Counted from the first letter of the stretch, positions 11,591 to 25,015 are shown. The stretch is 64,000 nucleotides of DNA from Saccopteryx bilineata (GCF_036850765.1 NC_089495.1:206634347-206698346); one strand, 5' to 3'. The notes: generated by a model from the letters alone, not told the origin. Made by a program: numbers and translations.

Positions 11591-12494
11591 CTCCCTCTAA
11601 TGGATGCATAATCCCATTGTCTTGAGTTTCCTCCGGATTTGGCAGGAACTCATCACCCCAGCTAATGAGCTCTGCGATTTTCCTGTCGGTGCGGGAGAAG
11701 GTGGCCACTGGTGGGAAGGTGCGGGAAGGGGTCTTGCTCTGGCTGTTGGATCTGGATGCCGGACTGGTGGACGCCTGTGGCGGAGAGCCCCCTTTTTCCC
11801 TGGGGTCGGGGATGGGGTAGCTCGGCTTCCCCTGCTGCCGCTGGGGTGACCACCCATGCGGGCGTGGGTAAAGCCCTTTCCTCCGGGCTAGAGAGAGGTT
11901 ACTTCAAGGATGAACTTTATCCCACACAAGGTCCTCCCTCAGTTACCTTTCCCACCGTGATCTGGAATAACTACAATAAAGAAGAAACACCGAAGTGGGT
12001 ACAACCCATCGCTGGCCCGAATCCTCGGGTCTAGAAGGGGAGACGGACAAGAGGCAGGTCCAGCTCCCTCTGGGCCCCAAGCCCCAAACTGATGGGTAGT
12101 CCGTTATCACCCGTCTGTCATTTCTTCAAACGAGGCACCACAGTTGACCCTCTCAAAGTCCGGCTTTGTCTGCCAGGCAGAGATTTAAAGTGACCTCTGA
12201 AAGACCCGCAAGGAGTAATTTCCTCCCAATTATCACCATCGGCTTGTCAGCTCGGTTCCCCTGGGAGGGACTCAGAGAGGGGAGATGGCGCTGGCTGATA
12301 ATGTCAGGGAACCGTACTCTTTAATAACTTTTGAAAATCCCCATCGCTTCATGACAAGCCTTTTCCTTTGAACTGGCTTTTTTTTTTTTTTAGACCAGCT
12401 ATTTCATTTTATTGTATCCAGACCGTCCTTTGACGCAAGTGGTGCAAATATAGTCATATCCGTCTCTACAATAGCAGAGGGGGTGACGCCGTGT
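11591..12494. other. intergenic, nothing recognised
   Basis: No family or gene recognised. A T run sits at 12380-12391. Confidence 0.5.
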
Positions 12495-12735
12495 CACGGG
12501 GAACCGCACGGGCTCCAGCGTCAGGCTGCCCACAGTCTCTCGGGTCCCTGCCAATTAGCCGCCGCGCAATCTCGAGGCCAGGGACTCTGCTTTTTGAAGC
12601 CTCAGTCCCCTCCCTGGTGAAACGGGGGTGTAAAAGCCCTTCCTTTATGGCATGTGGCAGAGCTCAAATGGGATGAGGACTTCGGCGGCAAAACCTGGCA
12701 CATAAGAAGTGTTCGGTGAACATTATCCATCATCA
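12495..12735 (+). repeat. MIR copy
   Basis: Sense MIR: 'gggctccagcgtcaggctgcc', 'ctcagtcccctccctggtgaaacggggg', 'aaacctggcacataagaagtg'. Confidence 0.65.
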
Positions 12736-12744
12736 TCATTCTTC

Positions 12745-12927
12745 TTCTTTTTTTAATTCTTTTTTTATTATTCATTTTAGAGAGAGGAGACACAGAGAGA
12801 GAAAAGAGGGAGGAGCAGGAAGCATCAACTCCCATGTGTGCCTTGACCAGGCCAGCCTGGGGTTTTGAACCAGCGACCTCAGCATTCCAGGTCGATGCTT
12901 TTACCTATTGCTCCACCACAGGTCAGG
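12745..12927 (-). repeat. short tRNA SINE ('acctgtggtggcgcag' type)
   Basis: Reverse orientation: T-rich tail at left, 'aggaagcatcaactcccatgtg', 'gaaccagcgacctcagcattccaggtcg', and head 'ctccaccacaggtcagg' at right. It is the same family as the inner SINE at 18954 and the outer SINE at 45386. Confidence 0.8.
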
Positions 12928-13839
12928 CATCATTACTATTCTTATTGCAGACAGTCCGTGGGTGACAAAGATAGACAAGCAATCATGGAGAGCCTCCTGG
13001 CGGAAGTGTGGTATTAGATACTGAAGCAGAGACAAAGGGCCGAGAAAACTGTCCTGGCTCTGAAGGATCTCACCACTAGGTTGGAGAAAAGGGACACAAT
13101 GCAGGGAAAAGCAAAATAATAATAAATAAATAAATAAATAAATAAATAAATCATGCAGACGATGAAAAGGAGTCCCCCTTCTGAAAGATGTTTCACGGGG
13201 GCACCAGTGCTCAGACGCACATGGTGAGGACACGTGTTACAGACAGGTGCGGTGTGAGAAGCGTGTTGGCAAATTCTCGCCGCGAGTCCTATGGGGGAGC
13301 CGTGAACTTGGCCTGGTCTAGAACTCAGGTCTCCGTGACGCCAGAGCCCCTGCTCTTTCTGACAGCCCACTGCCTTTCTGGACGTCTCTCTACGTCCCCG
13401 CAAGCTCCGAGGAGGCATAGTAGGTGCTTGTTTCCCGTGGGTGGAGGGGGGGGAAGGGTGGGTACGTTACGCACGGTGGGTGGCATGCGGGGCGATGGAT
13501 GGATGGTGCCTAAATGGAAAGGGAGTGACGGGCGGATGGAGCGCACAGACGGATGGGTACGAAGCAGCTAGATTCACGTCCAGTAAATGATGGGTGGGGC
13601 ATGGCTGGGAGAGGGATAAGCGGATGGACAGTCGCCTCTCTGAAAGATGAAGGGACGGAGGGCGGATAGACCAGCAGAGGCACAGAATTGCTTTACACCT
13701 AAAAGCGCATGCGCTATAACCTTGCGCTTAGGCACTAGCTCCCGGTGACGTGCGGGTGAAGAATCAACCGAGCATCATCAGCTGCTCTTTCAAATAACAG
13801 CTACTTAACGGTAGTGAGTAAGTACTAAACTTCAGCGCC
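12928..13839. other. intergenic; (AAAT)n and (GGAT)n tracts
   Basis: A (AAAT)n microsatellite spans about 13117-13152 and degenerate GGAT repeats lie at 13480-13670. No gene is supported. Confidence 0.6.
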
Positions 13840-13990
13840 TACCACGTGCCGGACCTCGTGCTGAACCCTTGACACAGATCGTCGCCCCCAAGTCCTGAGG
13901 CCATTGTCGTTACACCCATAAAAGAACCAGAACACAGAGAAGGCGTGTCTGCGAGCTGCACCCCCAAGTCCTGGGCGGAATCAGGCCTCA
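13840..13990 (-). repeat. MIR copy
   Basis: Antisense MIR-like order: 'gcctaccacgtgccggacctcgtgctg', 'cattgtcgttacacccataaaagaacc'. Confidence 0.55.
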
Positions 13991-14339
13991 GACTCAGGCT
14001 GCGGAACACACCCACATCCTGTTCTTGACCCCCTGTGGTCCAGGTCGGTGCTTGAACCTTGATCCTCGCAGAAGAAGCTGGTAACCCCCAACGAGGAGTC
14101 AGGAAAATGCCTCCCAGGAGAGGAGCTGCCTAAGCAGGAGATGACAGGGCTGGTCCAGGTGGGAAGAACACACAGCCTAGGAGCACGGGCACAGAGCAGG
14201 TCCTTCCTAACACGGCAGAGCGAAGCAGGAAGAACAGACCGGACTGGGGAGGTAGGCTGGGACCCCATCGTGGAGCGGGGGGGGGGGGGGGGCTGTTCTT
14301 GAAGGCCGTAGATAGAATAATGAATAGTAACATGAAGAG

Positions 14340-14620
14340 CAATGAATATTATGAGTCAAGCAAACTGCTAAGCCCTTTGGCTCGTGTTAGCTCATCTCCT
14401 CTTGCCAACTGTGCGGAGATTAATTGCTCCTTGTTAACCCAGTTTGCAGCCGAGCCTTCGTGAAAGAGCTGGTGACTTATTAAACGTCACATGGCTAACG
14501 CGTGGCAAAGCCAACGCTCGGGCCGAATTCTCTCTGACTGTAAGGTCCCTGCTCTTACTCGCCACGCGGGACTGCCCTGTGGCGGCGAGCTTGAACTTGA
14601 TCCATTCATTCCACAAGCCT
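14340..14620 (-). repeat. MIR copy
   Basis: Antisense MIR: 'gctaagccctttggctcgtgttagctcatc', 'ggtgacttattaaacgtcacatggctaacgc', 'actgtaaggtccctgctctta'. Confidence 0.7.
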
Positions 14621-15690
14621 CGAATAGACCGCCTCCTGCCCCATGGGAAGCCGTGGAAAGCATCCGAGCAGGGGAATAACCTGTTAACGTGTGTGTGCCA
14701 GGACTGTCCCCTCTGATGACGACGCAGGTTGGACAAAGGAAGATGAAACCGGTCTGTTCCGTAAGCCCGTCTCTGATTGGCCCCTTCTGCACGCCTGCTG
14801 CATCTCACCCGCCCTTGTTCCTGAACCCCTTCCTCGTATGGGCAGCCAAGAACACTGATTCGCTGTGGGACCTCCAGCAGAACCTGACCCTCCCCAGGCC
14901 TGAGGGTCCTTATAGGACGCAAAGGGCCTGGTTCACAGGCCCCTGAGCCTCCAGCTCTGATATTATACTTCCCTCCCATGTTCTCCCGGGCTGTGCGGCT
15001 AAAGGTGCCTCTTTAGCCACTTAGATCAGCCTCGAGAAAGTTGACATCTGCGTTTGGTTTTCTCTCCCCTTGACTCCCATGAAGTGCCGTTGGCTCTCCC
15101 TCCCGATATGAAAGAGTTATTTTTGACCACTGTTCAATCTGAAGCTTTGTTCTCCGGGCCTCAGGTGTCAGGGTGTCAGAATCCTCCTCGAGATACCGTT
15201 GCCTCCCAGAGTCACCGACTCCAAGGGGAAGCTATTTATACGCCACTGACAGCGCATAATTGCCCATTGCTTCTAGCGGAGGAGTTGTCAACAAGTCGCT
15301 GAGATTGGCTGCAAAGTGCCAGCGGAGGTGTCAACTGTCACTGGCTTGAGAACCGGGGAGGTGCTGCATCCCATGTCAATGTAGCCCCGGATCTGAGCTG
15401 AGGGAGGGAGGCAGGGGGAAATTGTAAATCAAATGGTGAATGTGGCCTTGGGTCCTTGCCCCCCTCCCCCGCCCCGGGGACTGTTCAGGTGGGACCAAGT
15501 CCCCTCAGTGAGAAGTGAAAAGGCAGGTGAAGAAGTAAGGTTTGGTCTGAGAGCAGGAACTCAGCGGGCACAGGACCACCAAATCTTTAAGGCCGCCCTG
15601 AAAATTTTGAGCAATGAGAAGCGACGGAGACTTCTCAGAGGGGGAAATGAAATAACCAGACCTGAGTTCTTAGGAGACCCGGAACTCGTA
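14621..15690. other. intergenic, nothing recognised
   Basis: No gene or named repeat. The left part of the 305-codon frame that starts at 15433 is unique sequence with no recognisable domain, and the rest of that frame is minisatellite read-through. Confidence 0.55.
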
Positions 15691-16034
15691 TACATTGCTC
15701 GGCGGGGGAAGGGGGATATATCTCATACATTGCTCGGCGGGGGGAGGGGGATATATCTCATACATTGCTCGGAGGGGGGAGGGGGATATATCTCATACAT
15801 TGCTCGGAGGGGGGAGGGGGATATATCTCATACATTGCTCGGCGGGGGGAGGGGGATATATCTCATACATTGCTCGGCGGGGGGAGGGGGATATATCTCA
15901 TACATTGCTCGGCGGGGGGAGGGGGATATATCTCATACATTGCTCGGCGGGGGGAGGGGGATATATCTCATACATTGCTCGGCGGGGGGAGGGGGATATA
16001 TCTCATACATTGCTCGGCGGGGGGAGGGGGATAT
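15691..16034 (+). repeat. 35-bp minisatellite, ~10 copies
   Basis: Nine complete 35-bp units and one partial unit. Each reads 'tacattgctcggcgggggga' then 'gggggatatatctca'. Copies are nearly identical: the first has ggggga changed to gggga+a, and the third and fourth have 'ggagg' for 'ggcgg'. Since 35 is not a multiple of three, each frame passes through all three phases of the unit, and none contains a stop. This produces a long artefactual frame. Confidence 0.97.
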
Positions 16035-16600
16035 GAAAAACAGTCCAGCTACTTTGAAACCCAGTTTGGCAGTTCCGTATGCAGTTAGAAATACTCTTAC
16101 TAGTCCACCCAGCAACCCCACATCTAGGTGTACTAACCCGGGTGAAATTAAACGTATGTTCACATACATCACAGACACTCCCTGGAGAGGAATCGTATGG
16201 AGCGGGGTTACGCATAATCACCCCACACTGGAGACGACTGAGATGCCCACTGACTGGTCAGGGGAAACACACAAACTGGGCCCTCCCTCCAACGCAGCGC
16301 CGCCCAGGAGCCAACTACTGACTCGGGCAGCCCCGGGAGGGGTGTCATAAAAAGCATGTGGCGTGAAAGAAGACAGACGCAAGAGTACCTAGCTGCATTA
16401 TTCTACTGATAGGGTATTTTAGAAAAGCTGACACCACGTGGCCAGAGGACAGGTCAGTGGTTGCCGAGGGGCAGGGGAGGACAGGTGGGTTGACTGTCAT
16501 GAATGGGGGGGGGGGCACAGGGGAAACTTCTGGGGGTGACAACTTCTGGATTGTGGCGGTGGTTACTGACTGCATTTGTCGAAAGTCACAAGACTGCCTG
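16035..16600 (+). mobile_element. old L1 (L1M-type) 3' end
   Basis: The usual L1M ORF2 3'/3' UTR series is present: 'cccagtttggcagttcc', 'ccacccagcaaccccacatctaggtgt', 'gaaattaaacgtatgttcacatac', then 'gtcagtggttgccgaggggcagggg' and 'ggaaacttctgggggtga'. It is decayed and broken in all frames. The 35-bp array abuts its left edge. Confidence 0.8.
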
Positions 16601-18490
16601 CTACAGAGTGGATTTAACCGCATGCGAATTACGCCTTGAAGAGCCCACGTTTGCTGTGATAGAAAGGAGGAGAGAGAGGGTCGGAGGATGAGCAGAGGCC
16701 CTCACAGAGAAGAGATAAGAGACAAAGGTGGCTGTGCTGGGGGCGTGGCGACGAGGCCAGGGAAGTGGGCAGATGCGGGACTGGTTGGGAGGGAAGTGCA
16801 CGCACACAGTGCCGCCCAGCACTGGGCTGGCAGCCCCACCGTGGGCTCACTCTCTGTCGCCCTGTCTGTGTCGTTTCCGTGAGCCATAGGCATACACAGA
16901 CAACCTTCACGTAGCCGCCTATAACTCCTGCCGTTCAGACCATGCGATGGCCTCGCACTTTCCTAAGGGGAAATAACAGCCACTTATCAGGAGACAGGGA
17001 CAGTTGTCCACTGAGTGGGCAGAGGTCTCTGGGGACCCAGGGGAACAGGAGTTTGCAGGAGGACAGACAGCAGGGCGAGCTGGAATGTGATCAGGGTCCT
17101 GAGTGATGTTTGCAGAGGGACAGCTTAGTCCCCACTCCAGAGCAAGGAGAACGGTGTAAGAGTGACAAGTGACCCTGGCAGGTCTGGCGTGACCCTTCCC
17201 TAGACCTGCTCACCCCCCCCCCCACCTCATGTGAGGCTTTGAGTTTCACAGAAGGACCGTGAGTCATGGGTTAAACCTCAGGTCTCATTATTTCTTCGGA
17301 TGACATTACCCTGCCTGTCAAATCTTGGACACAAAGCGAATCCTTCGGAGCGAGACCTCGGGTGGCAGTCACAAGGCCTGAGTCATCATCCCGGTTCTGA
17401 CTCTGTGACGTGGGGTGACTTACTTTCATTCGCCTGGCTCTGACTTCTATATTTAAAATAAAAAATAAATAAATTTTAAAAGCTGGTTGATTTCATCTAG
17501 CTTTTTAAAAATTTTTAATTTTACTTAAAGAATTAATTTTTTTTGAAGAATTTTTTTTTTTTAATTTCACCCATCCTAATTCCCAACTTGTATGTTTAAA
17601 AAGTGCATCAAAAAGAAGAGAGCAGGATGACATAAAGTTGCCTAGGAAATGCGGAGGAAGAAGGCCTGGTGGGAGGAGACCGGCCGGCACTTGGCTAAGG
17701 AGTGAGTGAGGGACGTTCTTCTTGACCTTGGAGGTTGACGTCATCTCCAGGACTTCTAGCCGCCAAAGCAGGGAGGCAATCAAGGCTTAGTAGATCAGAA
17801 CTGCTCGACAGGTCCTTGTGGTGATGGAGCCGTTCTCCAGCTGCGCCATCCACCTGGGGCTACTGAGCGCTTCAAGTAGCCAAGGGGACTGAGGGCTAGA
17901 CTTGCACATTTTCACTTCATTTTGATTCTTATACATGTTGGAATAACAGCCACTTGTCTGGTAGAAGTCGTTATTGTATCAGGCAGCAAGGCATGAGAAA
18001 ACCATAATGTTTCTCCCCGGGGTTCCCCGCCACAAATGTACTGCCTCCTGCTCCCAAGGTCACCTCCCGTTGCCTGCTCTGCAGTCATGACGCGGGACCC
18101 TGTGATCGCGTCTCCGTGGCCGGCTGGCACGCTGCTCAGCTTTGTCAGCAGAGGCCAAGGAGGGACAGTGGAGAAGGAAGGGGTTCCTCTCTCTCCCCCG
18201 GCTCCAGGCCACACTGTGTCCACGACGTCTGCGGCCTTTCCTGGCTTTGCCTTGCGCATCGCCGGCCTCCAGCGGTGCGTGTGGCTTCTGCAGGTCCCGG
18301 CTCCAGCAGCGCCCGGGGCTTCTCAGCGCCTGGCCCCAGGAACGCGAGCAGGTTTCCCACACTCAGTTCCTCAAGAGCGGCACCAGCTCCTGGCGCACGC
18401 GGCAGCCAGCACGGGCCAGAAGCAAGTTGCTCTCTGCACCGGCCAGGACCTCTCCAGGTGACTTCAGAGTGAAATGCTACAGCTGAAGCT
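16601..18490. other. intergenic, nothing clear
   Basis: A possible sense MIR scrap lies at 17340-17445. 17445-17580 is an A/T-rich low-complexity stretch. 18030-18490 is GC-rich with overlapping open frames on both strands and no domain. Confidence 0.5.
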
Positions 18491-18532
18491 CCTCCCAGTG
18501 ACCAGCCTTGCAAAGCACCCCACCCCCCCGCG

Positions 18533-18536
18533 CGTG

Positions 18537-18584
<48 letters not shown>
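18533..18584. repeat. (GC)n-(CA)n microsatellite
   Basis: A short 'cgcgtgcgcgcgc' block runs into (CA)n at 18543-18584. It is alternating purine-pyrimidine throughout. Confidence 0.95.
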
Positions 18585-18585
<1 letters not shown>

Positions 18586-18855
18586 CTGCAGCAAGTCCTA
18601 AGGCAGGGCATCTCCAGGTGGACGCCTCCGCCATGGAAACCCGAGAGCGCCGATGTCCAGCCCAGCCTGCTGGCGCAGGTCGCCAGAGATCCATCTGCCA
18701 GCCGATGAGCCACAGCCATGCCCTCTTCTACAAGGTCTGGGTCACGCCCTGGTGCCCGAGCCCTTCCTGGGCACCCTGTGTCAGTCCTAAGGGTAAGACA
18801 AACCTTAGAACCTTATAGCCACGATTCCTGTATTCTTTGTAGTTTTTTACTTAAA

Positions 18856-19098
18856 AATAAATTCTTCCCCCTTTGATTTGAGAGAGAGAAAGGGAGATGG
18901 GGTGAGGGAGAGAGAGAGAAAGAGAAAGAAAGAGAGAAAAAGAGAAAAGCATCGCCTGACCTGTGGTGGCGCAGTGGATAAAGCGTTGACCTGGAAATGC
19001 TGAGGTCGCCGGTTCGAAACCCTGGGCTTGCCTGGTCAAGGCACATATGGGAGTTGATGCTTCCAGCTCCTCCCCCCCTTCTCTCTCTGTGTCTCTCT

Positions 19099-19130
<32 letters not shown>

Positions 19131-19329
19131 CCTCTCCTCTCTAAAATGAATAAATAAATAAAAAATAAAATAAAATAGAGAAAAGCATCAACTCTCTGGT
19201 CCACTTAGTTGCTCCATTTGGTTATACGACTCACTGATGGCTTCTCATACGTACCCTGACTGGGGATCGAACTCATGACCTTGGCACGCTGGAATGACAC
19301 TCTATTCATAAAGCCACCTGGCCAGGGCT
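18856..19329 (-). repeat. VES-type SINE split by another SINE
   Basis: The GA-rich tail (18880-18950) and the tRNA-like head ('gtaccctgactggggatcga ... ctggccagggct', ending at 19329) are two parts of one minus-strand SINE. They are separated by the + strand SINE at 18954-19176. Rejoining is clear because the outer sequence 'agagaaaagcatc' is duplicated on both sides of the insert. Confidence 0.85.
18954..19176 (+). repeat. short tRNA SINE nested in VES SINE
   Basis: Head 'gcctgacctgtggtggcgcag', B box 'ggttcgaaacc', 'ttgatgcttccagctcctcc', a (TC)n stretch and an (AAAT)n tail. A 13-bp target duplication 'agagaaaagcatc' lies at 18941-18953 and 19177-19189. Confidence 0.92.
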
Positions 19330-19469
19330 ATAGTTTGTTTGTTTTTTACTTTTTATTAGCCAACCCCTCATTACTCCAATCCTCTCTTATAGTTAATAAT
19401 TTTATGTTACACTTTCTCTGTTCAAATCACGGTGTGTGTTTTTAATGAGATTCTGTCTGATATAGCGGT

Positions 19470-21022
19470 AGTCTTAGGAGCTAGCCCTAAGATGACCAGG
19501 GCGTTTGAGCATGGGTTTGGCCATTCCCTGGGGCTGGGGCGCAGTAACGAGCTTCTTACCAATGGGAAACAGGATGCTTAATACTCCATCGCATGCCATG
19601 GCCATTAAATAAGTGATCATCTGTGGTTGACGGTGACGAAGAGCCAACCGAAACAAGTGCCCAGGGAGGCCAATTAGCTGTTTCACTTGACTGTTATGGC
19701 AGCAATAATGACCGTAATGATTGCAGTTTGGGATATATCCTTTTGAGTGGACTTGAATGCTTGCAGAGAGAAAAAAAATGCCAAGCTCAGTTCAAATCAC
19801 GGTCTGAGGAGTTACAAGAAGAGACGTCCAGAGAATATTTTATTCCTTAAAGATGCAGGGTCGATATTGCTGGGAAAATGTAACATAAAATTTAATTGTT
19901 GAAGTTGCTGGATTATAATATCCATTGAATCCACAGTCTCATCAAGTCGTTCATGGGCAAATTGATGGGGAAAGAATAGGATCATAAAACGTGGAGTGAG
20001 CTCTCACGTTGGGCCCGGAGAAAACTGACAATCGACGCACTCGCTAGTCATTCCGAGCTCCCCGTCTCAGCGGCGAGTCCGCGGGTCTGTGAACGAAGTT
20101 GCCTCGGAGGCAGTCATGGAGGCCATGCATGGGGTCAACAGCATGGTCCACCGCCTTAATGCCTACCTGCCTAAAGCTAGTGTTGAGTACCTAACGGGCC
20201 AAGAGAAGAAATCAACTCCAATTCCCCCAGGGGGCACCAGCTAACTCACCTGGCAGCAGGCGGACTACTTTGGACCTCTTCCATCACGGAGGGGCTGAGG
20301 TTCGTCTCCACTGAAAAAGACACGTATTCGGCATGTGGATTTGTCTTCTCCGCCCATAATGCATCTACCAGAACCATCACCCGAGGACTCAGAGAACGCC
20401 TTATCTATCATTGTGGTATTCCTTGTAGTAGTAATTCTGATCCAGGACCTCATTGCACACAGCCAAGAAAATGCAGAAATAGAATCACGCCCAGGGAATG
20501 AATTGTTCTTGACATACACCCCATCCTGTGGAAGGGGCTGGACTCTTTGGAAGATGGGATCATTTGCCGAGGATTCAAGTTTATTGCACCTGTTGCAAGA
20601 CAACATCCTGAAAGGCCAGGGTTCTGTGTCTTACAGAACACAGATTGTGCTTCGGATCAGCGACCACTGATTCTGGTCACGAGGAGCCGTAGCCGGACTG
20701 AGTCCAGGGGTCCAGGAATAAAGGGGTGGCAATGGAAGTGTCTCCTCGCCCTGTGAGACCCAAGAACCTGCTCACGGAATTTTTGCTTCTCATCTCAGAG
20801 ACCTTGAACTCTGCTGGTTTGGAGGCCTGGGTCTTCAAGGTGGGACTACTTCAACCCGAGGGCACAAGAAGGACTCCGTTTCATTGGAAAGTGAGAGTGT
20901 CACCTGGCGGAGTGGGGGGTGGACTCCATATGCCGTGGAACCAATAGGCAGAAAAGGGGGTCATTTACAGCACAGAAGGCTTAATCTTGATAACCAGGAG
21001 GAAGCTGATTGAGATGCTGCTA
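19470..21022 (+). mobile_element. decayed ERV-L-like internal region (pol)
   Basis: The clearest part is integrase-like. From 20251 the frame reads WQQADYFGPLPS before a stop, and from 20400 another frame reads LIYHCGIP, spaced as in retroviral integrase cores. At 20770-20990 the sequence resembles the pol-terminal dUTPase segment typical of ERV-L (class III) elements. Stops and frameshifts are frequent and no frame is intact. 19470-20000 is probably an upstream internal part of the same element, by position and resemblance only. No LTR was identified. It is an old non-functional genomic copy. Confidence 0.7.
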
Positions 21023-21264
21023 GAACCCGGGGCCAAGAAGAACTGGGTCTGGAACCCAGTGGACTTGCGGGCTCGCCTCTCAGCCTAGAACCTGGGTCTG
21101 GAACCCAGCGGACTTGCGGGCTCGCCTCTCAGCCTAGAACCCGGGGCCAAGAAGAACTGGGTCTGGAACCCAGCGGACTTGCGGGCTCGCCTCTCAGCCT
21201 AGAACCCGGGGCCAAGAAGAACTGGGTCTGGAACACAGTGGGCTTGCAGGCTTGCCTCTCAGCC
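21023..21264 (+). repeat. 65-bp tandem repeat at the ERV-L 3' edge
   Basis: Four units: 21023-21087 (65), 21088-21136 (49, lacking an internal 16 bp), 21137-21201 (65) and 21202-21264 (63, most diverged). Each begins 'gaacccggggccaagaagaa' and ends 'gcctctcagccta'. The unit seems to derive from the pol-terminal ERV sequence just upstream, which it continues without a break. Confidence 0.92.
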
Positions 21265-21639
21265 CGTCCGTGCCCGGGAGTATATGTTAAGGTGAGACTG
21301 TAACAAACAAACACACACAGAAAGGAGACTCACTGAGGACTCAGGCGGTCTGAGAAGGATGGGTCAGGTCACCCCCGTCAGTTCAAGAACCCCAGCTAGC
21401 TGCGGTTCTGTCTGAGAGCCAGGGAAGTACAGAACGGGTCGCCAAGGGAGGAAGCCGTCGGTATCCACGCCGACCTCACGGCCGGCAGGACCAGGAACCG
21501 TGGCAGCTCCACGCGTGTGCATGTTGCTTGTTGTACGCACATGCATGTTTTATAGGGCATTTTGTCCTCATTTTTGTTTTATATCCCAGTTTTTGAAGCT
21601 TCCTTTTTACCAATATGGGTCTTGAAATACCAGATGATT
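21265..21639. other. intergenic, nothing recognised
   Basis: This lies between the ERV-L tandem repeat and the H3.3 pseudogene. Part of 21540-21639 could be extra pseudogene 3' UTR, but I cannot match it. Confidence 0.45.
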
Positions 21640-22800
<1,161 letters not shown>

Positions 22801-25015
22801 TACTTACCCCCCCCCCCCCGCCTTCTCCTTCGGCTGGAGCTCGACGAGTTAGAGGCGGCGCTGGCGTTGGAGAGCGACACCCGCAGCTGCCACTGCGAAC
22901 ACCTCTCCCCGTTTTGCGGACAGGGTGAGAACTTCTTCGTGCGTCATGAGATTACGTTATCTTATTGGGCGCACCGCTTAGATCCCGTTGGGGATTTCTG
23001 GGAGACGAGGGGGAACCCACGCCTCGGGGTGCTCACCCAGGGACGAGGGGAAATGGGGTCTTTCTGCGTGAACTCCCATCAGTCCATGGTTGAAAGAGGC
23101 CCAGGAGGGAGGGGGTGGCCAGGGCTCCGGATGCCAGGCCAACAGCCACGGGAAACCCTTGGGCAGACTGCTGCTGGTGCCAGCTGTCGGAAGTCACCGG
23201 GGTGGCAAGGGCAGGAGGACACAGCGAGGCCCCGAAAGTGTCCGTCCGGCCACGGTTTCCCTCTCTCTGGGGCCGGCGGGTCCCGCCTGGCGGGGATGCC
23301 ACGCCGTGCTGGGGGGAGGGGGGGACTGTTCACAACAGGGAGGGGCCGCATTGCTGGGCAGAGCGAAGGGGGAGGTGCGGAGCGCGCACCCCCACCACAC
23401 AGCCGAGTCCACTCTCTCTCCCTTCTTATTTCACTCATGGCTTCAACACAGCGAGGACTGACTCCCCCGTACCAGGCACTGGACTCAGCGTCGCCCACGC
23501 CTGTCGTGCAGGTGTGAGCCATCCTATAAGGAAGAGGGTACCGGAGCTCGGAAGGGAGGGTCACTTCCTCCAGGTCCCCGTGCACCGCTGGGGGGGGGGG
23601 GGGCACTGCGGCTGTCTGACTCCCCAGCCCTCGCTCTTAACCTCCCCTGGGGCGTGGAGCTGCCCGGGGCAGACTTCCCCGATGTGCTGCCTCCCCAGAT
23701 GCCTGGCTCAGCATCTGCCCCTTTCAGACACGACCCCCATTAACTTGGGGAGCAGCTGTCACCAGGAGCTGGCCCGTCCTCTGCGGCCCCTCTTCCTTCG
23801 TAATTGGCATCCAGCTGCCACTTTGGGAGGGAGGGAGAACGTGCCTTTCTCCCCGCCTCGGGTTCTGGCCCTCTGCTGCCCACACATGCCCCGGAGGCAT
23901 AATCGAGCTCCGCCTTCTGAGGGCCTCCTCGGGAGGATTCATCGCGGGTCCGGACCTCCGGGCTTTGCAGAGACAAGTGGCACCGCAGGGCCCTTTGTTC
24001 TGTCAAACTGGCCTGCCTGAGCGTCAGAGTCGCGGACAGCCTGCCCACTCTCAGTCTCCCCGCCTTGGCAGGCCCGGGCTGTGGCTGCTCGCCGCCGTTC
24101 CTCACTGGGCTCGCAGCCTAATGGGCGCTGACGGAGCATGTGCGGAGGGTGCCAGGCGAGCAGGGCGCCAAACAGGGACGGTGATTAAACGCAGAGCAAC
24201 AGGGTAAACAAGCGGGGAGCGCGGCTCCTCTGTTTCAGGTGTGTTTCTGGCCCTGCGGGTTGGCTCCCGTCCACCCACCCGTTTCGTGCAGGGGTTGACG
24301 CAGGCTGTAGGACCCATGCGGGCTCAGGACTGCGTCCTGAGTCACCTCTCCCCTGAAAGTGGAAGGACCAACTGTTTGGAGGCTGGAAGTGAGGCGGAGC
24401 ATGGACCCCCGCCTCTGCACCGGCAACAATGTATTCGGGGGCATTTGTTTTTGTTCCTGAAGCAGGTGATAGCAGAGGGCCAGCCACGGCTGCCCAGCTT
24501 CGCTCCGCTGAGAGGAAGGTCACGGGACATCCTGTCTTGTTGTCAAAGATCGAGGCAGAGGCCGTGTGGCCCTGGAACCAACCCTGGTGGCGTGGTTTCC
24601 CTGACCTGTGCATCTCGGTTGTGGCCACGGCGGGCCCTGGAGCCAGCAACCGGGACAGTGGCTGCCTCCGCCTTCATCTTCCTGACCGTAGCGGGTGTAG
24701 AAGCTTTCGCGGGCGGCCGATCTTGCTGACACATCTGGGAGGCATTCCTGGAGGCTCTACCTAGAACCTTCTCTTCCAGTGGACCCACCCGACAATCCTG
24801 CAGAGATTTAATGACTGGCATGAAATCTCTGGCGGCCTCACCTGGTCTGAGGAGTCTCTCTTACCTGCAACAGACCCTGACGTCACCACACAGGGTGCTT
24901 ACAGTGACCGGGACCTGTGCTAAGTTGTTTACATTTCATCTTTACAGTAGTCTTTTAAGTTCAGTATTGTCAAGCACCTGGTGGCATGCAAGGTCAAGAA
25001 TTGGCCTTGAATGGC
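22801..25015. other. intergenic, GC-rich, no gene recognised
   Basis: Frames of up to 301 codons occur on both strands but overlap one another and are Pro/Arg/Gly-rich without domains. 'taatgactgg' to 'ttttaagttcag' near 24810-24965 may be a MIR scrap. There are poly-C/poly-G runs at 22808-22819 and 23590-23603. Confidence 0.5.

Noticed and set aside
15433..16350. 305-codon open frame
   Set aside because: Its middle is the 35-bp minisatellite, which lacks stops in all forward phases, and its end is decayed L1. No domain or homologue is seen.
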